From a virus, in the IMG/VR virus record IMGVR_UViG_3300021517_000014, positions 1 to 35,649 of that record: 35,649 nucleotides of DNA. One strand, 5' to 3'. Below the pieces are notes generated by a model. The model made no database searches. It was given only the letters and a program-made list of their open reading frames with translations, and had not been told where the DNA came from. The position numbers and the translations under genes were made by a program. Shown here one piece after another: positions 22,174-28,162 of the stretch (within the stretch, counting starts at the first letter, position 1; every line of letters starts with the position of its first letter).

Positions 22174-22348
22174 GTTTGTACTTTTTTAAAATCTTTTTAG
22201 CATAATTAGCCACCGCATTATCCACAATACAAGACCTAGTCATACTGGTTAGATCAGATACTTTATTTATTAATTCGTCGGTTTCTACTCGAATCCAAAA
22301 GCCATAAGGTTTTGCTGGGTTTTGTGCGTTTCTTACTCTATATTTCAT
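22163..22348 (-). CDS. Ribbon-helix-helix-like DNA-binding protein
   Basis: A 61-residue protein with the pattern of a ribbon-helix-helix fold: a short strand (GFWIRVETDE, ~16-25), helix A (LINKVSDLTSM), turn and helix B (SCIVDNAVANYAKKIL). Such proteins dimerise and use the strand to bind DNA as repressors. It sits one base after the 102-residue gene and could regulate the early operon. The assignment is tentative because many small phage proteins share this spacing. Confidence 0.45.
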   Translation of the reverse strand: MKYRVRNAQNPAKPYGFWIRVETDELINKVSDLTSMTRSCIVDNAVANYAKKILKKYKHEV

Positions 22349-22349
22349 G

Positions 22350-22658
22350 TCAATTAATTAATGATTTATACTTCTCAATGATGCGTTCAATGTGTGTTTT
22401 ATAGAACTGCTCAAAGGTTATCTCTTTATTCCCAATCTCCCAGAGTCGGTACATTACAGCCCTGAGTCTAGCGCTTGGCGTTTTCTCTCCCGCCTCTTGG
22501 TCAACTTCAATCTGCACCAACTCACCCGATTGTTTGGCCGTGAATATCTCCGCCATTCTCTCAGAATTCATCTCCTGGCAATCGAGAGTAATTCTCACCG
22601 TATTGTCCGCTAGCGTGGTTACTTTACTAATTATCGACAAGGGTAGTTTAATCTTCAT
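22350..22658 (-). CDS. Small protein of unknown function
   Basis: A 102-residue protein. I chose ATG 22656-22658 over an upstream ATG because the former overlaps the upstream stop (TATGAAGATTAA) and begins a coherent sequence (MKIKLPLSIISKVTTLADNT). It has a beta-rich N-terminus, a Lys/Glu-rich middle and a helical C-terminus (FEQFYKTHIERIIEKYKS). The family is not recognised. It lies in the ERF operon, so a role in DNA replication or recombination is possible. Confidence 0.5.
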   Translation of the reverse strand: MKIKLPLSIISKVTTLADNTVRITLDCQEMNSERMAEIFTAKQSGELVQIEVDQEAGEKTPSARLRAVMYRLWEIGNKEITFEQFYKTHIERIIEKYKSLIN

Positions 22659-22896
22659 AAAATGCAGCGTTAGATAATGCATGAGCAAGAGCCATATCAG
22701 CGGTTAGCGCAATCGCATCCGCTGTCCCACAAGCAAAGCCTGTAGATATAGATGGTGTTTTTCCTTGGTAGGCGGTTAGTCGTACGTCCACAATCACCCT
22801 GTGGTCTTGTTGGTAATATTTAGCTTCTATCCAATAGTCGTTAATTACTCCTTTTTCTTTTAGTGATCTTAGTTTTTCTGCTGGTGTTTTTGTCAT
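22648..22896 (-). CDS. Small protein of unknown function
   Basis: An 82-residue protein with a mixed alpha/beta pattern (VINDYWIEAKYYQQDHRVIV then DAIALTADMALAHALSNAAF). No recognised motif. It ends 11 nt inside the next gene and starts after a short AT-rich leader lacking both the start motif and a Shine-Dalgarno sequence. Confidence 0.45.
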   Translation of the reverse strand: MTKTPAEKLRSLKEKGVINDYWIEAKYYQQDHRVIVDVRLTAYQGKTPSISTGFACGTADAIALTADMALAHALSNAAFYED

Positions 22897-23169
22897 TTAA
22901 TTTTTGTAAATCAGTTCTTTAATTGTTTTTGTTCTCCCCTCCCAGTAGCCCTCTGCTACCTCTTCAGGGTCTTGTATCTCGTATATCTCAACATAGATTT
23001 CTTTAATTTCTTCCTCTCCCCAGTCGCTAATCTCTTCACTCACCAGAGGATTCACCTCGTCTTCAATGACAGAATCTATATCCAGTTCCTCGACAATACA
23101 CTCTCCTTGTTTGCGGGTAACACGGCCGTCTTGATGATAGCTCTTTAGTTCAATATTTATTATCTTCAT
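22897..23169 (-). CDS. Small acidic protein
   Basis: A 90-residue, strongly acidic protein (EELDIDSVIEDEVNPLVSEE, WGEEEIKEIYVEIYEIQDPE). Acidic phage proteins of this size can mimic DNA to inhibit host DNA-binding enzymes, but nothing specific identifies such a role. It directly follows the ERF gene (18-nt gap). The start context TTAACCAACAAACAAATG is the clearest example of the genome's start motif. Confidence 0.5.
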   Translation of the reverse strand: MKIINIELKSYHQDGRVTRKQGECIVEELDIDSVIEDEVNPLVSEEISDWGEEEIKEIYVEIYEIQDPEEVAEGYWEGRTKTIKELIYKN

Positions 23170-23187
23170 TTGTTTGTTGGTTAATTA

Positions 23188-23769
23188 TTAACTATTTTGT
23201 TTTCTTTTGATTACTTCCAGGTCATCTGCAATCGATAGACCCTTTTCGTATTTGCCAACTAAAACCTCGTAAGAGTGAGCATCAAGCCACACAAGGTCAT
23301 TAGCGGTCTTGTATCTGTACCAGGTTTTACCTTGTGCGTTCGTACCAGTGGCGAAAGGGTAATTTTTGGCGACTTTTTGCACTTCGTTGCCCTCAGCCAC
23401 ATTTGCGTCATCATCATCCTCAGCAACTAATCCCAACGCTGTAACTAATCCATATCGGCGAAAGTAAGTAATCACTGACCCAATTTCTTGCGGTTTAGTA
23501 GGGATGGGCGGAAGCGGTAAAGTAGAGATTAACTCTTCACCGCTAGAATGGGTGATTTTAGTAACCATGTGACCTTCAGTAATACTTTGTGTTACAAAAA
23601 GTTCAAACTCTCCCAAAAGAGGCCTTATATCGTTCCAAATCTGCCCAAGAGTAGCATAGTCAAACTTATAACTCCCTCCCGTTGTGGTTTTAACCTGAAC
23701 GCTAGAGTTTAGCTCTATGTTTTTTACTTTTGCTTGGAACTTTGATAATGCTAAATAAATGTTTTTCAT
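23188..23769 (-). CDS. erf: ERF-family single-strand annealing protein
   Basis: A 193-residue protein with the ERF signature: LGQIWNDIRPLLGEFELFV (~42-60), MVTKITHSSGEELISTLPLP (~67-86), then GSVITYFRRYGLVTALGLVAEDDDDAN (~97-123), where YFRRYGL and the acidic LVAEDDDDAN tail are typical. ERF proteins form rings that anneal complementary single strands, as in P22, and serve genome circularisation and recombination. The C-terminal ~70 residues are a separate small domain. It shares its start base with the stop of the upstream gene. Together with NinG it forms a recombination pair. Confidence 0.88.
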   Translation of the reverse strand: MKNIYLALSKFQAKVKNIELNSSVQVKTTTGGSYKFDYATLGQIWNDIRPLLGEFELFVTQSITEGHMVTKITHSSGEELISTLPLPPIPTKPQEIGSVITYFRRYGLVTALGLVAEDDDDANVAEGNEVQKVAKNYPFATGTNAQGKTWYRYKTANDLVWLDAHSYEVLVGKYEKGLSIADDLEVIKRKQNS

Positions 23770-23963
23770 TACTTCTTGATGGTTAAAGAGTTCAACAAAC
23801 TAACCTCAGGAAACATAGCATCCATAGCCTTACTGTAATCCTCGGTGGTAGTTAAACCTAATGCCCTCTCGAGAGCACCTTGCTTCTCAAGGAATAGTTC
23901 ATAGTCGTCACTCTCGGCCTTATATGTAGTATTATCGGTCTCAATTAGCAGTGTGTATTTCAT
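23769..23963 (-). CDS. First gene of the early operon, unknown function
   Basis: A 64-residue protein (MKYTLLIETDNTTYKAESDD, then YELFLEKQGALERALGLTTT) with no recognised motif. It lies about 24 nt downstream of a strong promoter and immediately upstream of erf, with which it shares a base. The start context is ACTTAACCACAAACACATG. Its position suggests a partner or regulator of recombination. Confidence 0.5.
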   Translation of the reverse strand: MKYTLLIETDNTTYKAESDDYELFLEKQGALERALGLTTTEDYSKAMDAMFPEVSLLNSLTIKK

Positions 23964-23993
23964 GTGTTTGTGGTTAAGTAATCTTACGCTCTT

Positions 23994-24022
23994 ATCTTAC
24001 TCTACCGTTAACACATTGTCAA
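23994..24022 (-). promoter_or_regulatory. Strong sigma-70-type promoter of the recombination operon
   Basis: On the minus strand a perfect TTGACA (24017-24022), 17 nt, TAAGAT (23994-23999). The -35 overlaps the stop of the 72-residue gene. Expected transcription starts near 23987, 24 nt before the first start codon. Confidence 0.7.
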
Positions 24023-24237
24023 TAGATTCCGTAATTTATGTTGACAGCTTGTTTATGTTGTCCCCTAAGTTCCCTAGCTCGTTCTGGAGTGATCACATTC
24101 TCTGTTTCACGTGTCTCAAACACTTTCCCCATATTGGCTCGGTATAAATCCGCCACTTCCCAGTTGCCTGTTAGCAGGTGGTCGTGCCAAATCTCTCTAC
24201 TAACCGTCTTGCCGTTGATTTTGTATGTTCTTGTCAT
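24019..24237 (-). CDS. Small protein of unknown function
   Basis: A 72-residue protein from ATG 24235-24237 (an upstream in-frame ATG lies in structured DNA and lacks a start motif). It begins MTRTYKINGKTVSREIWHDH and contains ETENVITPERARELRGQHKQ. No family is recognised. The start follows ACTTAAAAACA. It is the first gene after the hairpin-dense region, whose last hairpin (7-bp GCTCGCT/AGCGAGC) stands in its leader and could control it. Confidence 0.45.
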   Translation of the reverse strand: MTRTYKINGKTVSREIWHDHLLTGNWEVADLYRANMGKVFETRETENVITPERARELRGQHKQAVNINYGIY

Positions 24238-24239
24238 TG

Positions 24240-24454
24240 TTTTTAAGTTATGTATTAAAGCTCGCTGCATTCGGGAGCTTGAAGCGAGCCAACCCCCCTA
24301 CCCCCTTAAGAGTAGGTGGTTGTCCATTCGGTATGCTTTCGCTCACCAAACAGCCCCCGGACTGAGTGTCCCTCGCTACTATCTAGCAACTGCATGCTGA
24401 TAGGATGCTACCTGTCAATATTGGAGTAAAGGCTCGCAGGTTTTTGCCAAACAT
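24240..24454 (-). ncRNA. Hairpin-dense non-coding segment downstream of the HNH gene
   Basis: No plausible gene on either strand. On the minus strand I see: CTATCAGCA/TGCT-A-GATAG (about 24384-24407); GGAC-N5-GTCC (24359-24371); a 24-nt stem-loop with a GAAA tetraloop and TTTGGT/ACCGAA base; CAACC-CCTAC / GTAGG-GGTTG (about 24290-24333, ~10 pairs); and two mutually exclusive helices, GCTCGCT/AGCGAGC and AAGCTC/GAGCTT (about 24258-24287), next to the following gene. This density suggests a structured RNA or leader. Strand and boundaries are inferred. Confidence 0.4.
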
Positions 24455-24745
24455 TTAGATAATCTTTTTTTGAGATTTTAAATAATAAACTCTTTGGTTT
24501 AGTGTGTGTTTGTCGTTTAGAAGTTTAACGCCATCTTTAAAATGCACCTCTGTGTGACACTTACTACATAACGCTACTAGGTTTTGTAGTTTTTCTTTCC
24601 CTCGCCACTTATAGGTTTTGTGATGAATGTTATACTTCTCCGACACCTGATTGCACACGAAACACTTATTCTTAAATCTCTTGCTTTTGTAAAAGCGCTC
24701 TTTTAAAGATTTCCAATGCTCTGATTGTAAGTATTCTTTATACAT
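24455..24745 (-). CDS. HNH endonuclease (short)
   Basis: A 96-residue protein with the HNH order CFVCNQVSEKYNIHHKTYKW (~31-50), NLVALCSKCHTEVH (~60-73) and a lysine-rich tail. The HH, N and H positions and two CxxC pairs fit a zinc-stabilised HNH nuclease. It could be a free-standing homing nuclease or a packaging-associated nuclease, but it is far from the terminase. It is flanked on both sides by hairpin-rich non-coding DNA, the arrangement expected of an endonuclease gene carried in a mobile RNA or DNA element. Confidence 0.75.
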   Translation of the reverse strand: MYKEYLQSEHWKSLKERFYKSKRFKNKCFVCNQVSEKYNIHHKTYKWRGKEKLQNLVALCSKCHTEVHFKDGVKLLNDKHTLNQRVYYLKSQKKII

Positions 24746-24925
24746 GTTCTTTATAATTAGCCAGTTGGTCTGCTAATAATGGACTCTTCCGAGCCGTACT
24801 CGTGAAGTTAACTTCGGGCGTCACCCTAGGAGTTTTACTCCGTGGGCTTTCCCTCAGCTATGTAGCCCCCGTGCAAGACCTTTCGCCCTTGTCAGGTGAG
24901 AAGTATAAAAAAATACACCTCTGCT
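24746..24925. ncRNA. Array of short hairpins upstream of the HNH gene
   Basis: In 24790-24920 I see, in plus-strand order: CGAG-N5-CTCG (24790-24802), GAAGTTAACTTC (24804-24815, perfect palindrome), GGG-N5-CCC (24816-24826), GGAG-N5-CTCC (24829-24841), GGGCT/AGCCC (about 24843-24869), CAAG/CTTG (about 24876-24893) and AGGT/ACCT around GTAT/ATAC (about 24895-24920). The spacing is regular. This suggests a structured RNA on either strand, a replication or protein-binding site, or an element with the HNH gene. No coding capacity is evident. Confidence 0.4.
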
Positions 24926-24926
24926 A

Positions 24927-24954
24927 TTGCTTTTGCATGCAGAAGTGCTATAAT
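24927..24954 (+). promoter_or_regulatory. Plus-strand promoter for the small RNA
   Basis: TTGCTT (24927-24932), 16 nt, perfect TATAAT (24949-24954). Transcription would begin near 24961, just ahead of two stem-loops and a terminator. It points opposite to nearly all genes in the window. Confidence 0.65.
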
Positions 24955-24960
24955 TGTTTT

Positions 24961-25031
24961 GTCAGCACATTCTGTATGATTAAGCACACACAGAATAACA
25001 CGCCCATATCGAAAGATCAAGCGTGTTTTTT
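24961..25031 (+). ncRNA. Predicted ~70-nt small RNA ending in an intrinsic terminator
   Basis: From the promoter at 24927-24954, the transcript would contain hairpin 1 (ATTCTGT 24969-24975 with ACAGAAT 24990-24996) and hairpin 2, the terminator, then six T. A 28-codon ORF (ATG 24976, beginning MIKHTQNNTPISKDQ) overlaps both and runs past the terminator, so an attenuator with a leader peptide is the alternative to a regulatory RNA. Confidence 0.5.
24997..25031 (+). terminator. Intrinsic terminator of the small RNA
   Basis: AACACGC (24997-25003) pairs with GCGTGTT (25021-25027). An inner ATC-GAAA-GAT (25008-25017) gives a GNRA-type tetraloop. T run 25026-25031. Confidence 0.7.
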
Positions 25032-25034
25032 ATG

Positions 25035-25063
25035 TTGCCAGACCAACAGCTGTGGGGCATAAT
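25035..25063 (+). promoter_or_regulatory. Plus-strand promoter for the 58-residue gene
   Basis: TTGCCA (25035-25040), 17 nt, CATAAT (25058-25063), immediately after the small-RNA terminator. Expected start near 25070, 34 nt ahead of the coding sequence. Confidence 0.6.
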
Positions 25064-25103
25064 ACAAACGTCTAAGTCCCGTCCTTGTTTAACCCACATC
25101 AAT

Positions 25104-25280
25104 ATGTCTAAAAACCTACTTACTTTTGAAGATGAGGCTGATAAATTAATCGGCCAAATACTTACTATTATTGACACAGCGCTCCCCTCAGGCACTCAAA
25201 ACAAAGCCACTAAAGATTTAGCTCGTACGGCTATTTTACGTTTCGTTGACCACGTTCAATCCCGCAGTTTGTTAGAATAA
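25104..25280 (+). CDS. Plus-strand small protein, possible regulator
   Basis: The only convincing plus-strand gene in the window: 58 residues, ATG 25104 to TAA 25278-25280, beginning MSKNLLTFEDEADKLIGQIL and continuing ALPSGTQNKATKDLARTAIL. It is helical and of a type often seen as small phage proteins with no known function. The start is preceded by TTTAACCCACATCAATATG, the same motif as minus-strand genes, and by its own promoter. Being opposed to all other genes and sitting in the switch-like region, it may be a regulator of the early or late operon; this is inference only. Confidence 0.65.
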   Translation: MSKNLLTFEDEADKLIGQILTIIDTALPSGTQNKATKDLARTAILRFVDHVQSRSLLE

Positions 25281-25445
25281 CCTATAAGGGACTTAGACGA
25301 CCCCGAAATAGCTCGCTCATGTATTACTTGATTCGGTTAATCGGATTTAGTATAATATCCCTAACCTACTCACCTCGCTCAGAGGGTTTTCGCCAGCTTG
25401 TCGTTGGAATTCAGGTGTGCTAAATACTCACGAATTCAACTTATA
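25281..25445. other. Non-coding part of the bidirectional control region
   Basis: No gene seen. It holds a plus-strand promoter, part of a minus-strand promoter, the hairpin CCTC-N5-GAGG (25373-25385), and two GAATTC palindromes (about 25410 and 25432) whose flanks partly pair. It could hold operators or a replication origin, but nothing proves either. Confidence 0.5.
25328..25356 (+). promoter_or_regulatory. Plus-strand promoter with a spacer dyad
   Basis: TTGATT (25328-25333), 17 nt, perfect TATAAT (25351-25356). GATT-N5-AATC forms a dyad overlapping the -35 and spacer, a possible operator. The transcript would run antisense to the genes at 25446 and beyond. Confidence 0.55.
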
Positions 25446-25472
25446 TTATACGCCCCTTTTTCTTTTTATCAA
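25445..25472 (-). promoter_or_regulatory. Minus-strand promoter reading toward the HNH/early region
   Basis: TTGATA (25467-25472), 16 nt, perfect TATAAT (25445-25450) on the minus strand, overlapping the end of the 80-residue gene. Its transcript would run through the antisense of the 58-residue gene and the small RNA into the HNH region. Confidence 0.65.
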
Positions 25473-25688
25473 TCCATTTTTTCGCGGGGTACTCATAATT
25501 AGCTCCTTGAAACTAGCCTCTTTTCTGGCGATTCTAGCCCTGATCTCGTGTATTACCGAACCAAGAGCTATCTCTATCTCGTAAGGTTCATATTCGCTAA
25601 TTCTGCGTAGCATGAGACGGTAGTCTTGTTTGACTATCTCTGACAAGGGTTGCTCCTCTAGCCAGCCTTGTGCTTGTTGTATGTTCAC
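25446..25688 (-). CDS. Small basic protein of unknown function (GTG start)
   Basis: An 80-residue protein from GTG 25686-25688, which overlaps the exonuclease stop as GTGA. Helical N-terminus (AQGWLEEQPLSEIVKQDYRL), then a basic C-terminus (PRKNGLIKRKRGV). No recognised family. It is the last gene of the late/lysis-side transcript, its stop lying in the minus-strand promoter. Confidence 0.5.
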   Translation of the reverse strand: MNIQQAQGWLEEQPLSEIVKQDYRLMLRRISEYEPYEIEIALGSVIHEIRARIARKEASFKELIMSTPRKNGLIKRKRGV

Positions 25689-26215
25689 GGGGTGTAGGTT
25701 ACCATTCTGTTAATTATGCTAGACTTTTCAGGGTCTTTGCAAAGTATGCTCATGACCATGCGCTTAAACAACTCTCTTAACGCCGTTACATCAGTAAAGG
25801 CATTGTGTGCATTCTTCATATCCACAGGAATCCCCAGTTGCTCGATTAGATAGCCCAGTTTGTGATTTTTGAAGCCGGGGTATAATCGTCTTGCGATTGT
25901 GAGCGTATCGATTCCTTTATCAATGTTCACCCCCTCGTTAGCCAATACCCGTCTGTCAAAAGGCAGGTTGTGGGCAATAACTATCCCATCCCCGAGTAGT
26001 TTTTGAATAGACTCCCTGACCGTGTCAAACGGCTCATACATATCAGCCTGTTCTTGAGTTATGTGGTGTATCTCTGAAGCCCCCGCCTCCACCGGTACGG
26101 GTGGTTTGTACAATTGCACATTTACGGGGTGATTGTTGATGGCCCACCCCAACTGAAGCAAGCGGGGATTGGACAGGCCGGTGGTCTCGGTGTCGAGAAA
26201 TATTAGTTTTCTCAT
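25685..26215 (-). CDS. DnaQ-like 3'-5' exonuclease (DEDDh)
   Basis: A 176-residue exonuclease domain with all three motifs: ExoI FLDTETTGLS (~6-15), ExoII IVIAHNLPFDRRVL (~78-91), ExoIII NAHNAFTDVTALREL (~134-148, His and Asp six residues apart as in the DEDDh group). It removes nucleotides from DNA or RNA 3' ends. No polymerase is encoded in the window, so it either assists the host polymerase or degrades nucleic acid independently. It overlaps the neighbouring genes by 4 nt on both sides. Confidence 0.88.
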   Translation of the reverse strand: MRKLIFLDTETTGLSNPRLLQLGWAINNHPVNVQLYKPPVPVEAGASEIHHITQEQADMYEPFDTVRESIQKLLGDGIVIAHNLPFDRRVLANEGVNIDKGIDTLTIARRLYPGFKNHKLGYLIEQLGIPVDMKNAHNAFTDVTALRELFKRMVMSILCKDPEKSSIINRMVTYTP

Positions 26216-26415
26216 AATTCATCAATTTGTTTACGGATTAGGTTGATAACTATTCTCTGCTCATAGTCTGGTAGTTCTTCGTTAAGCAGTAGGTTGATTT
26301 GGCTTTCGATCCAGTTGATCTTGATTAGAGCGTCAAAGCTGACCACCTTAGCGCAAGTTATTTGATCGGCCTTTATCGCCAGTTCCTCGTTGAGTTGCAT
26401 GAATTTAGAGTTCAT
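26212..26415 (-). CDS. Small acidic protein, paralogue group member 1
   Basis: A 67-residue helical protein. The start is ATG 26413-26415; a TTG three bases upstream is the alternative. Its C-terminal half (INWIESQINLLLNEELPDYE then QRIVINLIRKQIDEL) resembles that of the next gene (IRWVRAQIRAFSLMNTNNEQ then TRIISDEIFSQIDEL), sharing order and the final IDEL. A tandem duplication of a short coiled protein is likely. Function is unknown. Confidence 0.5.
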   Translation of the reverse strand: MNSKFMQLNEELAIKADQITCAKVVSFDALIKINWIESQINLLLNEELPDYEQRIVINLIRKQIDEL

Positions 26416-26614
26416 CAATTTGTGAAAAAATTTCGTCCGATATGATTCTCGTCTGTTCGTTGTTGGTGTTCATCAAGCTAAAAGCTCTGATCTGCGCTCT
26501 CACCCACCTTATCCGACACAAAATATCAGCCCCCACCGGCTGATCCCCATATTCCTCAACCACCTCTGCTAGCGCCTGTTCAAGTATTTGTATTTCTTTG
26601 TCTTTTAATTTCAT
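26405..26614 (-). CDS. Small acidic protein, paralogue group member 2
   Basis: A 69-residue helical protein (MKLKDKEIQILEQALAEVVE). It resembles the 67-residue neighbour at its C-terminus and overlaps it by 11 nt and the upstream 62-residue gene by 4 nt. Acidic and soluble, with no recognised motif. Confidence 0.5.
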   Translation of the reverse strand: MKLKDKEIQILEQALAEVVEEYGDQPVGADILCRIRWVRAQIRAFSLMNTNNEQTRIISDEIFSQIDEL

Positions 26615-26799
26615 AAAACGATATTAAGAAGATTGAATATTTTAAGGTGTATCTCTTCATACAGGCCCTCAAACTCAATGCTACCACTAGTCCTTAACCT
26701 CGACAAATCCTCTTCCAACTCGTTTCTAAGCTCCCCTTCCAATTCGTCTACCACGCTTTGTATCCCGTCGATTAGCTCATCCCTGTCTATTTGATTCAT
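26611..26799 (-). CDS. Small acidic protein
   Basis: A 62-residue helical, very acidic protein (MNQIDRDELIDGIQSVVDEL). I chose ATG 26797-26799 because an upstream start would lie within the holin-like gene. It overlaps that gene by 23 nt. It may be a distant third member of the adjacent paralogue pair; similarity is weak. Confidence 0.45.
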   Translation of the reverse strand: MNQIDRDELIDGIQSVVDELEGELRNELEEDLSRLRTSGSIEFEGLYEEIHLKIFNLLNIVL

Positions 26800-27034
26800 G
26801 TAGTTTTTTGATAAAAATCTCGTAAGTACCAAAAGCTACTCCGGCTGTTTTGATAGCTTCAACAAAAACCTCGTATAATCCGGTGTTGTAGTGTGCTAGT
26901 ATAGCCAGCAAGAGTGACAACAAGAACACTATAAGCTGTATTATTCCAGCGGGGATTTTGATGAATTTGGTGATTTCCACCATAATTGACACGATTATCC
27001 CCATAGGGATGGCAAGAACCGATGTTATGTCCAT
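26777..27034 (-). CDS. Two-helix membrane protein, holin candidate
   Basis: An 85-residue protein with two hydrophobic segments: SVLAIPMGIIVSIMVEI (~5-21) and GIIQLIVFLLSLLLAILAH (~30-48), followed by a third amphipathic stretch (VEAIKTAGVAFGTYEIFI) and a short charged tail. Size and layout suit a class II holin or a small virion membrane protein. It lies 4 nt downstream of the C39-like peptidase gene, the usual neighbour of a holin. The start context GCTTAACAATTAATAATATG is nearly identical to that of the decoration-like gene. Confidence 0.6.
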   Translation of the reverse strand: MDITSVLAIPMGIIVSIMVEITKFIKIPAGIIQLIVFLLSLLLAILAHYNTGLYEVFVEAIKTAGVAFGTYEIFIKKLHESNRQG

Positions 27035-27038
27035 ATTA

Positions 27039-27887
27039 TTAATTGTTAAGCATTCTGTTAAGTATTACCGCCCAGCGTGCCTGCGTTAAAGGCTCAGTTG
27101 GTTTTTGTACAATCCCAAGTTTATGCAAAGTCCACTGAACTTGGTCTATGGTAATCGGCGCTGATGGGAGAGGATTGTCGAATAATTTAGAATACTCCTT
27201 CCACGATTCGTCAGCCCAAGATGGAATAACCTGATACTGATCATTAGCCCGTCTATACTCGTCTTCACTCATAAAAAAGTAAGCAGATGCAAAAAAATTA
27301 GACAAATCAGCCCAGTGCTCAGTTGGGATTGTATAAGTGTTGTGAGTTATGCCCTTGTAGTTGTCAATAATAGTGAGCCTCTCGTCTACCCACGCAACTC
27401 TTACAATATGTCCATATGTAGTCGCCCCAAAATTTGTCTCATCTAACTGGCCGTCGTTTTTGTCATTATTGTAGGTAGAATTTCCCCTAAACGCCACGGC
27501 TGCAGAATAGCCCTTTTTGAGCGTTTCCCAGAATTTTTGGGACAATCTATCAACTCGGAATGAAAGAAGCTTTTTGTCGTGCCTCGAGTTCCAGTTTTTA
27601 CGAACCAAGTCTACCGCCTCAGATAAAGACCAGCCATAATCCGGTCTAGCTCCTAGGTTGATTGCTTTTTGCCAGAGTTTTTGGAGTTCGTCTGTAGAAT
27701 ATGAGTATCCAGTAAGGTCAGACACTACCCCCGCGGCTCCGTGGATTGTGCAAGAATACGCACTCACTAATTTTTGGTTGTATTCGATTTTCTTTTCCTG
27801 GAAGGTGAAAAACGGTGTCGGCGTTTCTTTTAGAATATAATCCGATTCTTTTGGACTAACCGTTGACCCGAAATCTAATTCGTCCAT
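27039..27887 (-). CDS. C39-like papain-fold cysteine peptidase, probable endolysin
   Basis: A 282-residue protein. The papain-like pattern is present: catalytic Cys in YSCTIHGAAGVV (~44-55), then GWSLSEAVDLV (~85), His in TYGHIVRVAWV (~157-167) and the following IIDNYKG (~172-178) supplying the third position. About residue 200 onward is a different helical part ending in a possible binding module (ITIDQVQWTLHKLGI, LTQARWAVILNRML). With the adjacent holin-like gene it probably acts in lysis by cutting peptide cross-links; processing of virion proteins is the alternative. Confidence 0.6.
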   Translation of the reverse strand: MDELDFGSTVSPKESDYILKETPTPFFTFQEKKIEYNQKLVSAYSCTIHGAAGVVSDLTGYSYSTDELQKLWQKAINLGARPDYGWSLSEAVDLVRKNWNSRHDKKLLSFRVDRLSQKFWETLKKGYSAAVAFRGNSTYNNDKNDGQLDETNFGATTYGHIVRVAWVDERLTIIDNYKGITHNTYTIPTEHWADLSNFFASAYFFMSEDEYRRANDQYQVIPSWADESWKEYSKLFDNPLPSAPITIDQVQWTLHKLGIVQKPTEPLTQARWAVILNRMLNN

Positions 27888-27909
27888 ATGGATAATTAGT
27901 TACATATAT

Positions 27910-27939
27910 ATTATAATCTATTCTCCTTCGTCTTGTCCA
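27910..27939 (-). promoter_or_regulatory. Possible promoter before the C39-like peptidase gene
   Basis: On the minus strand TGGACA (27934-27939), 18 nt, perfect TATAAT (27910-27915), 23 nt before the start at 27887. The -35 lies in the end of the 79-residue gene. Confidence 0.45.
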
Positions 27940-28157
27940 CTATCAGTATCTTGCATCATCATCGGCATTTTTCCATTTTCCTCTTCACAATCTTGCCACT
28001 TAAGGCTCCTAGAGTTGCAATAGTCTATAAAAATGTTTTTAAGCTCAGACGGCCAGCTTTCTGGTTTATCCATATAAATAGCTTTCTCTCCAAGAGTTTT
28101 ACTTCTCTTAGATTCAAGTAATATCTGTTTGATTAGTTCAAGTATTTTGTTATTCAT
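27918..28157 (-). CDS. Small protein of unknown function
   Basis: A 79-residue protein with a helical N-terminus (MNNKILELIKQILLESKRSK) and a Met/Gln/Asp/Glu-rich C-terminus (KMPMMMQDTDSGQDEGE). Not recognised. The start follows AATCTAACAACAATG. It could be an adaptor or chaperone for the adjacent structural protein. Confidence 0.5.
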   Translation of the reverse strand: MNNKILELIKQILLESKRSKTLGEKAIYMDKPESWPSELKNIFIDYCNSRSLKWQDCEEENGKMPMMMQDTDSGQDEGE

Positions 28158-28162
28158 TGTTG

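Noticed and set aside
21868-22189. Plus-strand ORFs across the zinc-finger gene
   Set aside because: The minus-strand 58-codon frame has paired cysteines, overlaps its neighbour like other operon genes and lies in the transcribed direction. The plus frames lack a start motif and familiar residues.
24785-24841. CRISPR-like array of short repeats
   Set aside because: The hairpins differ in sequence, spacers are absent and unit length is only 11-13 nt. There are no cas genes.
24240-24925. Group I intron or IscB-type HEARO RNA around the HNH gene
   Set aside because: The P/Q/R/S core sequences of group I introns were not found, no gene is interrupted, and the 96-residue HNH protein is far too small for IscB. 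Kept only as a generic structured region.
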